NCBI GenBank assembly: GCA_017694135.1
Contig: JADING010000109.1
Coordinates: forward strand, 1 to 6,439
Length of the DNA stretch: 6,439 nt
Direction: 5' to 3'
Origin: Candidatus Scatoplasma merdavium
GTDB lineage: Bacteria > Bacillota_I > Bacilli_A > RFN20 > CAG-288
Under the pieces are notes generated by a model. It ran no database searches, was not told the origin of the DNA, and was given only the letters and a program-made list of their open reading frames with translations. Numbering within the stretch: position 1 is the first letter of the stretch; each line of letters opens with the position of its first letter. Of this stretch, positions 1 through 5,691 are shown piece after piece. The translations under genes were made by a program, and so were the position numbers.

Positions 1-71
1 GTAACTATTGACCGAAAGGCTTTTTGCTAGTTAAGACTTAGTCAATAGCTACCCATGCTTTCTTAACTAGC
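1..71 (-). ncRNA. Putative pseudoknotted RNA or 5' leader (5' part; continues left of the window)
   Basis: Two perfect inverted repeats interlock here. Arms 61-71 and 26-36 (GCTAGTTAAGA and its complement) can form an 11-bp stem, and arms 41-48 and 5-12 (CTATTGAC and its complement) can form an 8-bp stem. Read on the minus strand the order is arm 1, arm 2, arm 1', arm 2', which is an H-type pseudoknot. The connecting segments are 12 nt (60-49), 4 nt (40-37) and 13 nt (25-13). A minus-strand TATAAT box at 78-83 predicts a start near 71, exactly at the first base of the first stem, which favours this strand. Inference: either a cis-regulatory leader (riboswitch or ribosomal-protein leader type) for a gene beyond position 1, or the start of a stand-alone structured RNA. 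I could not match it to tmRNA, RNase P RNA, SRP RNA, T-box, fluoride or preQ1 consensus. No ligand or class is assigned. Confidence 0.45.
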
Positions 72-77
72 AGGCTA

Positions 78-106
78 ATTATACCGCAAAACCGACTATT
101 AAAAAT
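78..106 (-). promoter_or_regulatory. Minus-strand promoter for the pseudoknot RNA
   Basis: The minus strand carries a consensus -10 hexamer TATAAT at 83-78. The -35 region is poor: the best hexamers with 16-17 bp spacing are only T-rich (near 100-106). A start about 6-7 nt downstream would fall at 71-72, the first base of the 11-bp stem. That agreement supports the promoter more than the -35 does. Confidence 0.45.
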
Positions 107-383
107 CAGTCATTTTGTAAACACTTCTATAAAATAATATTTGAAAAATGCAAATTTAGGGATATTCAATATTGTTTGTCTGTTTTTAATAATGAATATC
201 CGTAAAACAAGTTTTTTTCTTTATAAAATATAGCTTTGTTTAAGGGCATATTAAATATTTATATATTTACATTAGGAAGAATATCTATTTATAAAATTTC
301 CTCTTTTTGCTTAAGCTAGAAAGTCTTATCTATAATTGGAAAAGAAGATATTTTGAAAACGAAAATGGCAATAAATTAAAGAA
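84..383. other. AT-rich intergenic stretch without a gene
   Basis: No coding region of credible length with a ribosome binding site is visible on either strand. The stretch follows the 3' end of the ABC gene and holds one imperfect inverted repeat (160-201, listed separately). No strong GC stem followed by a T-run is seen just downstream of the ABC stop codon, so the terminator of that gene is not clearly identified. A plus-strand TATAAT at 331-336 has no downstream plus-strand gene. Confidence 0.6.
160..201. repeat. Imperfect 14-bp inverted repeat
   Basis: Arms 160-173 and 188-201 (GGATATTCA... with its complement ...TGAATATCC) pair over 14 positions with a single A-A mismatch (169/192), leaving a 14-nt loop. 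The stem is AT-rich. On the plus strand a T-run (212-218) follows after a 10-nt gap, and on the minus strand a short T-run lies further off, so it is not a classic intrinsic terminator. It could be a weak terminator or mRNA 3'-end stem for the ABC transcript, which ends 180 nt away, or a protein-binding dyad. Function is unknown. Confidence 0.4.
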
Positions 384-3104
384 TTACTCAGTACGAAGAG
401 CTTTAACTGGATCTTTTTTAGCCCCAGCTCTCGCGGGTATTAACGCAGAGATATAAGTTAATAACATAGAAACTAAAATCAATAGTATAGCGTGCAGAGG
501 ATTTAAAGAAGCTAAAGAGCCTAATCCCATATCCGGGAACAAATAATTAAATATCATATTTGCCGGAATACATAGTAACACAGTAACTAATACACCAAAG
601 ACACCGGCGAAGAAACCTATGATAGTCGCCTCGGTTTTAAACAGGCGTGAAATATCTTTTTTACGCGCTCCTATTGAACGTAAAATACCTATTTCTTTTG
701 TTCTCTCTATGACAGAAGAATACATGATTATTCCGATCATAACGGATGATACTACTAAAGAAATAGAAGAGAACGCAATTAAGACTGCGGAAATTACATC
801 AACCATTATCTCTAAAGCTGAGAAAAGGGTTCCAGCTAAATCTGTATAAACTATTGGATCTTGATCTGGATGATCAGAATTCCATTTATCTAAATAGTTT
901 AAAATTTGACCTTTAGCATCAAATGAACGCGGGTAAATTGTTATGGAAGATATCACTTCATCAGTTCCATATAACCTTCTTTCTTCAATGTAATCTTGAA
1001 TGACACTGTTTAAATTAGAGAATAAAGAAGAAGATAAAATAGAGTAATCGAGATTCTTAACAGGAGTCGAAGAATTGGTTGAATATACTTGAGGTAAAAG
1101 GACCTCGTTATTAAGAATGTTTGTTTTTTCTAGTACAAGGTGATTGGACTGTTCTTTCCCTACTTCAGAGTTACGAGCTTCTTCTAAAGTTGAGTAAATT
1201 AAATTGTGAGTGTAATACACGCCTTCAGATAACAAAGGGAACATTGAGCCTTCTTTCGGGCGTAAAATACCAACGATTTTTAATTTTTCACCGCCATTAT
1301 ATAGTTCTTCTAATTTTGAATTTAAAGCTTCTCCGGTGAACAGTTCTTGAACTGACTGATAAGAAGAAACTACTCTAGCTGATTCTTCTGCTTCAAAGTA
1401 AGTTGTTTGAATTTCTTGAGCAATTTGACCAGCTTTTAAAATGCCTTCTGGTGTCATCTCAGACATCGCAGTGAGCATATTAATCAAATCTTTTAACAAT
1501 TTTGATAAATTGATATTTTCATTTTTTAAAACTTCTGGCGATTTTACAAAGCGTCCAGTTACTTCGATGCTACCTTGTTTTACGTAGTAGTTGTTGTTAG
1601 TGACTTTTGAGTATTCTTTGTTTATGATATTTGAAAAAGATATCGTGTCGTTTGTTGTGTCAAAACCAAGGCTTTCTAGAGTTGATTCAGAAACGGAATT
1701 AGTTGAATCAACAATGAGAACCAGTTCGTTTTTGTTTTCTGGATACTTACCATCTAACAAATCGTATTCTTGTAAAACAAACTCATCGTTATCAGGAAGC
1801 TCTTTCCAATAGGAAGAAGAAACTAGTGATTCCATAACTGAATCTTGGCTGGTTTCTAAGATGGAATAATTGTTTCCGTTTTTAGCGACGATATTAGTTT
1901 GCAAAGCGTAATTAGTTTGAATTGAAGAATAGTATGATTCATCCATGCTTTTAACATATTCAGCATATTCTTCTGTTATGTTGTTGGTTGAAAAAGAAAA
2001 GTTAGAGCGGTGGACGTTTACTTCGCTAGAATCTGGGTATTCTTCTAAATCTGATCCTGTCATGTTTGCTAAGGAAGAAGGATCAAGATACATTTCTTCA
2101 ATAGAAATCGGAGCGGAAGCTAAAACTTCAGTTTGCATGGTGTTAACAAACTTATTAAAGCCATTTGATATAGCTAAAATTAAGGCGACACCAATAATAC
2201 CGATAGATCCAGCAATTGAAGTCATTATTGTTCTGCCTTTTTTAGTTTTAAGGTTCTGACCTGAAATTGAAATAGCGGTCTTAAGAGACATAGAAGACTT
2301 CTTTTGTTTCTTTTTTGAAGAGAGATTTAAAGCGTTTGAAATTTTCTCTGAAGTTAAAGATTCAATAAATGTATAATCGGGATTAATTGTTTCTTTCTCT
2401 TTTGAAGGAACTAATTCAACCGATGGTTTATTTTCTTCATCTGAAACGATTTCACCATCGTGCATTTTTATAATGCGATTGGAATATTGATAGGCGAGCT
2501 CAGAATTGTGAGTAACCATAATAACAAGCTTTTCTTTTGCGAGCTCGGCTAAAATGTTTAAAACTTGAATAGAGGTTTTAGAATCTAATGCTCCGGTAGG
2601 TTCATCAGCTAATATAATTGAAGGGTTGTTGACAATAGCGCGGGCGATAGCGACTCTTTGCATCTGCCCACCAGAAAGCTGATTCGGGCGCTTATCTACT
2701 TCCTTTTCTAATCCGACATCTTTTAAAGCTTCTAATGCTGTGATTCTTCTCACTCGTCTTTCAACTCCAGATAAAGAAAGAGCAAGCTCAACATTAGAAA
2801 GTATGCTCATCTGCGGAATTAAATTGTAAGATTGAAAAACAATACCGGTTTTCTTGTTTCTGTAGTCGTCCCAATCGTGATCGGTGAAATCTTTGGTCGA
2901 TGTATTGTTAACTATTAAATCGCCCAGGCTGTAACGATCTAAACCGCCGATTATGTTTAAAAGAGTGGTTTTTCCACACCCTGAAGGACCTAGAATAGAA
3001 ACGAAACCTGTATCGGGGAAAGATATATTTATATTTTTTAAAGCGTGAACAACATTTTCTTTGCTTACAATATAATCCTTACTAATATTTGTTAGTTTTA
3101 ACAT
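384..3104 (-). CDS. Fused ABC transporter ATPase and MacB/FtsX-type permease
   Basis: This is a membrane ABC protein with the ATPase at the N-terminus. Residues are counted from the ATG at 3104. The ATPase spans about 1-230, with Walker A GPSGCGKTT at ~39-47, Q-loop glutamine ~91, signature LSGGQ ~143-147, Walker B IILADE ending in the catalytic Glu ~168, GALD D-loop and switch His ~199. A charged Lys-rich linker (~255-290) precedes TM1 (~296-314). A large outside domain follows (~320-770), then TM2 (~772-796), the FtsX coupling motif ERTKEIGILRSIGARKKDI (~800-818), TM3 (~827-850) and TM4 (~870-890). The end, PARAGAKKDPVKALRTE, is typical of the family. One TM, a periplasm-like domain and three TMs is the MacB plan. 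Such proteins export peptides or lipoproteins or transmit ATP-driven motion across the membrane; the substrate cannot be told here. The start was chosen because family members begin near MLKLTNISKDY and AAAGG lies 13 nt upstream. In-frame ATG 3143 and TTG 3152 have no ribosome binding site. The stop is TAA. No TolC or adaptor gene is adjacent. Confidence 0.95.
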   Translation of the reverse strand: MLKLTNISKDYIVSKENVVHALKNINISFPDTGFVSILGPSGCGKTTLLNIIGGLDRYSLGDLIVNNTSTKDFTDHDWDDYRNKKTGIVFQSYNLIPQMSILSNVELALSLSGVERRVRRITALEALKDVGLEKEVDKRPNQLSGGQMQRVAIARAIVNNPSIILADEPTGALDSKTSIQVLNILAELAKEKLVIMVTHNSELAYQYSNRIIKMHDGEIVSDEENKPSVELVPSKEKETINPDYTFIESLTSEKISNALNLSSKKKQKKSSMSLKTAISISGQNLKTKKGRTIMTSIAGSIGIIGVALILAISNGFNKFVNTMQTEVLASAPISIEEMYLDPSSLANMTGSDLEEYPDSSEVNVHRSNFSFSTNNITEEYAEYVKSMDESYYSSIQTNYALQTNIVAKNGNNYSILETSQDSVMESLVSSSYWKELPDNDEFVLQEYDLLDGKYPENKNELVLIVDSTNSVSESTLESLGFDTTNDTISFSNIINKEYSKVTNNNYYVKQGSIEVTGRFVKSPEVLKNENINLSKLLKDLINMLTAMSEMTPEGILKAGQIAQEIQTTYFEAEESARVVSSYQSVQELFTGEALNSKLEELYNGGEKLKIVGILRPKEGSMFPLLSEGVYYTHNLIYSTLEEARNSEVGKEQSNHLVLEKTNILNNEVLLPQVYSTNSSTPVKNLDYSILSSSLFSNLNSVIQDYIEERRLYGTDEVISSITIYPRSFDAKGQILNYLDKWNSDHPDQDPIVYTDLAGTLFSALEIMVDVISAVLIAFSSISLVVSSVMIGIIMYSSVIERTKEIGILRSIGARKKDISRLFKTEATIIGFFAGVFGVLVTVLLCIPANMIFNYLFPDMGLGSLASLNPLHAILLILVSMLLTYISALIPARAGAKKDPVKALRTE

Positions 3105-3156
3105 GCGTTTTTCTATACCTTTCAGACCAGATAATTTTATCATAAATAACAAGCGA

Positions 3157-3211
3157 TTGAAGCTTTATAAACTTAAATTTAAAATATAGATAAATAGAAA
3201 GAAAAATAGAG
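3157..3211. promoter_or_regulatory. Divergent promoter region between the ABC and hydrolase genes
   Basis: The two genes diverge with 107 bp between their chosen starts, and the middle is almost pure A/T. The minus strand has TATAAA at 3169-3164, which would give a ~55-nt leader for the ABC gene. The plus strand has TATAAA at 3166-3171 and TATAGA at 3185-3190 ahead of the hydrolase. No convincing -35 box accompanies any of them. The ribosome binding site of the hydrolase is also weak (AGAAAG at ~3196-3201, AGAG directly before ATG). Confidence 0.3.
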
Positions 3212-4141
3212 ATGGAAAAGATAGAATTTCTAAATTTGAAGAATCAAAAAGTTCTCGGATATAAAAGCGAGACAGTTAATCCTCAAAAGGATATAATCAT
3301 CGTTCACGGAACAGCAGAATACGGAGCGAGATATAAGAATTTTATTGAAGAGTTAAACCGTAAAAAAATAAATTGTTACACTTTGGATCATCCAGGTCAC
3401 GGACGGTCAATCAAAGAATTAAATCAAAAAGCTGGAGCGTGGGAAAAAGATTCGTTTGAAACCATTGTCGATAATATTTTCTGCCTAGTTAATTTTGTAA
3501 AGAAGAGACAAGATGAAAAACGACCTATAGTTGTCTTTGGCCATTCGCTTGGTTCGTTTTTAGTTCAAGCCTTCTATCAGAAATATTCTTCTGAAGTTGA
3601 TGGCATCATTCTCTCTGGATCATCTTATAACCTTCCGACCTATCGTTTAGGAAGAATGATGACTGCAGTAATGTCTGTTTTTTATCGCGGTAAAAGAGGT
3701 TATAAAGTCAGTAAGCTGATTCTCGCTTCCTCAAACTCTTTCTTCAATAAAAAAATTAAACCTTTTGAAGATGGATATAAGACAAAAAACGCCTGGTTAT
3801 CAATAAACGAAGATAATGTTAAAGCTTACGATAACGATCCTCTTTGCGGATATCCTTGCTCTTTTAATTTCTTCTATTCAATGTTTAAAGGTCAGCAGAA
3901 AGAATGGAAAAAGAAATCTCTGCTACAAATAAAGAATCATTTACCTATGCTTCTAATATCTGGAGAAGACGATCCTGTAGGCAATTTTTCAAAAGGTGTT
4001 TACGCGTTAGAAAAGTTTTATAAGCCGTATACTAAAACGATAAAAACAATCATTTATCCGACATACCGCCACGAAATATTAAACGAGGAAGATCCATCTA
4101 AGGTCTATCAAGATATCGAAGATTTCCTCTCAAGCATTTAA
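3212..4141 (+). CDS. Alpha/beta hydrolase, monoacylglycerol lipase/lysophospholipase-like (serine aminopeptidase S33 family)
   Basis: The predicted protein is a 309-residue soluble serine hydrolase, close to the usual size of the Hydrolase_4/PldB group. HG at 32-33 (in IIIVHGTAEYGARY) supplies the oxyanion-hole loop, and DHPGHGRS at 59-66 is the family's conserved D-x-x-G-x-G-x-S turn. The nucleophile elbow GHSLGS puts the catalytic Ser at 112, the acid is Asp254 in GEDDPVG, and the base is His287 in YRHEI. The full triad is present in the right order and spacing. Residues ~140-235 form the variable cap that sets substrate choice and are rich in Lys and aromatic residues. There is no signal peptide or membrane segment, so it should be cytoplasmic. 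Family knowledge points to ester hydrolysis of monoacylglycerols or lysophospholipids, but the family is broad and the true substrate is inference. The gene stands alone, divergent from the ABC gene and convergent with the next, and ends at a strong terminator. The stop is TAA. Confidence 0.93.
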   Translation: MEKIEFLNLKNQKVLGYKSETVNPQKDIIIVHGTAEYGARYKNFIEELNRKKINCYTLDHPGHGRSIKELNQKAGAWEKDSFETIVDNIFCLVNFVKKRQDEKRPIVVFGHSLGSFLVQAFYQKYSSEVDGIILSGSSYNLPTYRLGRMMTAVMSVFYRGKRGYKVSKLILASSNSFFNKKIKPFEDGYKTKNAWLSINEDNVKAYDNDPLCGYPCSFNFFYSMFKGQQKEWKKKSLLQIKNHLPMLLISGEDDPVGNFSKGVYALEKFYKPYTKTIKTIIYPTYRHEILNEEDPSKVYQDIEDFLSSI

Positions 4142-4144
4142 AAA

Positions 4145-4173
4145 TCCCATGGTAATAACCACGGGGCTTTTTT
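4145..4173. terminator. Bidirectional intrinsic terminator between convergent genes
   Basis: The stem pairs 4146-4148 with 4163-4165 (CCC/GGG) and 4150-4153 with 4158-4161 (TGGT/ACCA). There is one A-C mismatch (4149/4162) and an AATA loop. On the plus strand TTTTTT (4168-4173) follows after GC. On the minus strand the A-run at 4140-4144 reads as five T after the stem. It begins 3 nt after the hydrolase stop and ends 13 nt before the stop of the minus-strand gene, so it can end both transcripts. Confidence 0.88.
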
Positions 4174-4186
4174 GTTGAAAGATAAA

Positions 4187-5287
4187 CTAGCTGCGGGCTT
4201 TATAAACAGGCTCGTTATTTTGTTGTTTAGGTGTGCCTGTTCTCGTGATAGAAGACATTGTTCTCATAATGACAATGAACAAGAAGGAAACGACACCTAA
4301 CATCGGCTGGAACAAAGAGATTAAGCAAGAGACGATTGAAGCGGTTGTGGTTTCAAAGTAAATGACTTTTTGACCTTGCCAGAAAGTGTAATGGACAATG
4401 GCGTTCGGTTTCTTTCTAGTTAATAACCAGAAGAATAAACCGCACAAGAAGGTGACGCCGACATTGACCGCTAAGCAGATGCCAGTTTCAATCCAAGCAG
4501 CTGGAACTTTGACGTTGTTATAAGCTTCATTAATAATGTAATTGAAGTCTTCTTGGAATTTATTTAAATCAAACTGATTGTTTTCATTGTATCCGACAGT
4601 TGAAAAATCAAAGTGATCAATTTTGTCAAAAGTACCGGACATTGTAGTAACAGGTGATGAAGACGAGGTGGTGTTTCTAGCTTGATATACTGAGATAGAA
4701 ATGGAATTGCGAGTGAAGATGATGAAAGAGGTAGGATCCCAGGTAGGTTGATCTTCTTCGTTGTAAAGATAAACGGAGTTTTGTAAGAAAGTGTTAAGTA
4801 AAGTTGAATCAGCTGAACGAGTGGTATCTAAATTAGTAAAGACCCAAACTTTAAGGACCGGAGTTAAGACTGGTGTAGGATCACTAATAACAGCATCGCT
4901 AGCTTCAGAAGATGACCCAGGATCATCGGGAGTAACCATATATTCGTAAGTTGCTAACGGATCAATTTTAGTTTCAACGTTGCCGTTAGTTAGTTCTTGC
5001 GAAGCGAAAGCTCCGTCGGTTATAAGAGCGCCGTTTTCAATAACAAACTTTGAATTTGTGTCGTGGATTTGGTTAACAAACAAACTGCTACCTTCAACAA
5101 AGCAGGTTTCTGTTGAGTTGTAAACGATGTTGTTTGCGTTACCTGATAAACCTAAACCGAGAATTGAAGAAACGGAAACGCACATTGAAAAGATAATGAG
5201 GATTACTGCGACATACCATTTCTGTTCTTCAAAGAGAATACAGGTGTTTTCCTTTAGAGATTTAAATAAAAATTTAATAGTTTTCAT
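4187..5287 (-). CDS. Uncharacterised membrane protein with large outside domain, DUF1189-like layout
   Basis: This is a 366-residue protein of unknown function. A basic N-terminal tail (MKTIKFLFKSLKE) leads to TM1 (~24-46), followed by a ~215-residue domain outside the membrane (~50-264). TM2 (~266-290) ends in the positive stop LLTRKK. A soluble-to-amphipathic stretch (~294-312) and a ~32-residue hydrophobic segment (~314-345), either one long or two short helices broken at Pro328, come next. A polar tail of ~20 residues closes the protein. Residues ~121-145 of the outside domain are rich in Ser, Asp and Pro and look flexible. The order of one N-terminal TM, an outside domain and a C-terminal membrane bundle resembles DUF1189 proteins of Bacillota; this is a layout resemblance only. 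The gene is alone on its strand. The AAGGA motif upstream is 17 nt from ATG, unusually far, but a stop codon lies in frame just upstream and no closer start exists. The stop is TAG. Confidence 0.85.
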   Translation of the reverse strand: MKTIKFLFKSLKENTCILFEEQKWYVAVILIIFSMCVSVSSILGLGLSGNANNIVYNSTETCFVEGSSLFVNQIHDTNSKFVIENGALITDGAFASQELTNGNVETKIDPLATYEYMVTPDDPGSSSEASDAVISDPTPVLTPVLKVWVFTNLDTTRSADSTLLNTFLQNSVYLYNEEDQPTWDPTSFIIFTRNSISISVYQARNTTSSSSPVTTMSGTFDKIDHFDFSTVGYNENNQFDLNKFQEDFNYIINEAYNNVKVPAAWIETGICLAVNVGVTFLCGLFFWLLTRKKPNAIVHYTFWQGQKVIYFETTTASIVSCLISLFQPMLGVVSFLFIVIMRTMSSITRTGTPKQQNNEPVYKARS

Positions 5288-5323
5288 AGATTTAATTTAA
5301 AAATTCCTTTTTACAATACAAAA

Positions 5324-5371
5324 CCCTTTAAGGGACTAAGTAATTATATAGCAAAAGCTTTTAAATAGTCT
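5324..5371 (-). promoter_or_regulatory. Proximal promoter and start-site dyad for the membrane-protein gene
   Basis: The minus strand has TATAAT at 5348-5343, overlapping TGCTATATA (5353-5345), which resembles an extended -10. The -35 is weak. The predicted start near 5336 gives a ~50-nt leader. Its first bases include the 11-bp dyad CCCTTAAAGGG (5334-5324), which could be a small 5' stem or an operator. Confidence 0.45.
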
Positions 5372-5382
5372 ATGAAAACCAA

Positions 5383-5411
5383 ATTATAGCTAACATTTTG
5401 ATACAAGCAAA
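5383..5411 (-). promoter_or_regulatory. Distal promoter candidate for the membrane-protein gene
   Basis: The minus strand shows TTTGCT (5411-5406), 17 bp, then TATAAT (5388-5383). The spacing is ideal and the -10 is consensus, but the -35 matches only half of TTGACA. The -35 lies inside the loop of the inverted repeat at 5394-5423, so a protein bound to that dyad would cover it. Confidence 0.4.
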
Positions 5412-5423
5412 GTTATCAAAGTG
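5394..5423. repeat. 10-bp inverted repeat (operator or RNA stem)
   Basis: Arms 5394-5403 (CATTTTGATA) and 5414-5423 (TATCAAAGTG) are complementary at 9 of 10 positions with a 10-bp spacer. As DNA, it is a dyad covering the -35 of the distal promoter. As RNA transcribed from the minus-strand promoter at 5524-5552, it is a stem-loop whose first arm contains the stop codon of the 16-codon ORF at 5416-5466. Confidence 0.5.
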
Positions 5424-5466
5424 AACGATATTTGCTCGAGAAATCGGGCGTTTTCTTATCTGGCAT
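5416..5466 (-). CDS. Putative 16-residue leader peptide or gene remnant
   Basis: The ATG at 5466-5464 opens a 16-codon frame encoding MPDKKTPDFSSKYRSL. It ends at TGA (5418-5416), followed at once by an in-frame TAA. GAGGTGAT at 5477-5470 is the best Shine-Dalgarno in the window, with GAGGTG ending 5 nt before ATG. A TATAAT promoter lies upstream at 5524-5552. The tandem stops fall in the first arm of the 5394-5423 stem, and the next gene on the strand starts about 125 nt on. That arrangement fits a leader peptide controlling the downstream membrane-protein gene. It is equally compatible with the surviving 5' end of a gene lost by deletion. The peptide is Lys/Ser-rich, with no run of one amino acid that would suggest classic attenuation. 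I do not recognise it, and its reality rests on the ribosome binding site and promoter alone. Confidence 0.4.
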   Translation of the reverse strand: MPDKKTPDFSSKYRSL

Positions 5467-5486
5467 ATTATCACCTCAAAACATAC

Positions 5487-5533
5487 ATTTTAGCCTACTT
5501 TAGTTAGTGCTAACTCGTATAAAATTATATTTT
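5487..5533. repeat. Direct repeat, copy A, carrying an extra 16 bp with a palindrome
   Basis: This block holds ATTTT-A-GCCTACTTT, then 16 bp (5502-5517) containing the dyad AGTTAG-TG-CTAACT (5502-5515), then TATAAAATTAT (5518-5528) and T-rich DNA. Copy B (5596-5623) has the same flanks joined without the 16 bp. The pair therefore looks like an old duplication with a later insertion or deletion of the palindromic segment. Confidence 0.5.
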
Positions 5534-5552
5534 AAAAGTGCTAAAAACACAA
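5524..5552 (-). promoter_or_regulatory. Promoter upstream of the 16-codon ORF
   Basis: The minus strand reads TTGTGT (5552-5547), 17 bp, TATAAT (5529-5524), with a start predicted near 5517. TTAGCAC occurs in the spacer (5544-5538) and again just after the predicted start (5513-5507), 31 bp apart, about three helical turns. The downstream copy is part of the dyad AGTTAGCACTAACT. This suggests a regulated promoter with two operator copies. Confidence 0.45.
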
Positions 5553-5595
5553 TAAATATGGGCTTTTTGTCTTTGCTTTAATTTAAGCAGTTAAT

Positions 5596-5623
5596 ATTTT
5601 GCCTACTTTTATAAAATTATTTT
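5596..5623. repeat. Direct repeat, copy B, without the palindrome
   Basis: ATTTT-GCCTACTTT (5596-5609) runs straight into TATAAAATTAT (5610-5620) and TTT. The core matches copy A over 20 aligned bases once A's 16-bp insert is removed. No other copy is visible in the window. Confidence 0.5.
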
Positions 5624-5675
5624 GTCGGTGTTAATGACGGTGTATATTGAAAGTTTGTCGCACAAGTGTTAATAT
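5621..5675 (+). promoter_or_regulatory. Promoter and tandem repeats ahead of the AlbA_2-type gene
   Basis: TTGAAA (5647-5652), 17 bp and TAATAT (5670-5675) form the best plus-strand promoter here, with a start about 10 nt before ATG. The word pair TTTGTCG-GTGTTAAT occurs at 5621-5635 and again at 5654-5673 with CACAA between the two words. The first copy lies upstream of the -35; the second lies in the spacer and overlaps the -10. This placement suits a repressor, possibly autoregulation, which is inference. The ribosome binding site is GGTGAT (5682-5687), 4 nt before ATG. An alternative TATATT at 5643-5648 has poor spacing to TTGTCG. Confidence 0.4.
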
Positions 5676-5691
5676 TTCATTGGTGATAAAT

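Noticed and set aside
1..83. tmRNA, RNase P RNA, SRP RNA or T-box leader
   Set aside because: None of the hallmark segments is visible: no GAGGAAAGUCC for RNase P, no tRNA-like ends for tmRNA, no GGAAGGAAGCAG-type SRP loop and no GGGTGGNACCGCG for a T-box.
331..336. Plus-strand TATAAT promoter
   Set aside because: Its spacing to a weak TTGCTT is 18 bp, but there is no plus-strand gene or structured RNA downstream; it leads only antisense into the ABC gene, so it is likely chance in AT-rich DNA.
619..849. Plus-strand open frame of 76 codons opposite the ABC gene
   Set aside because: It lies wholly antisense to the FtsX-coding part of a clear gene, shows no domain or good ribosome binding site, and mirrors the codon pattern of the real frame. 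Similar antisense frames at 1121-1339, 1591-1812 and 1945-2259 were dropped for the same reason.
3105..3152. Longer ABC protein starting at TTG 3152 or ATG 3143
   Set aside because: The extra 13-16 residues do not look like the family N-terminus, and neither start has a Shine-Dalgarno. ATG 3104 begins right at the expected first strand of the ATPase and has AAAGG upstream.
5416..5418. TGA read as tryptophan (Mycoplasma code)
   Set aside because: All tryptophans I checked in the ABC and hydrolase genes are TGG, and no gene has internal TGA. The short ORF has TAA directly after TGA, so its end is the same under either code.
5507..5544. CIRCE (HrcA) heat-shock operator
   Set aside because: The half-site resembles TTAGCACTC, but both copies point the same way and are 31 bp apart. 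CIRCE needs inverted halves with a 9-bp spacer, and no chaperone gene is adjacent.
5574..5589. TGCTT...AAGCA hairpin in the intergenic region as a terminator
   Set aside because: The stem is only 5 bp, A/T-rich in the middle and without a following T-run.
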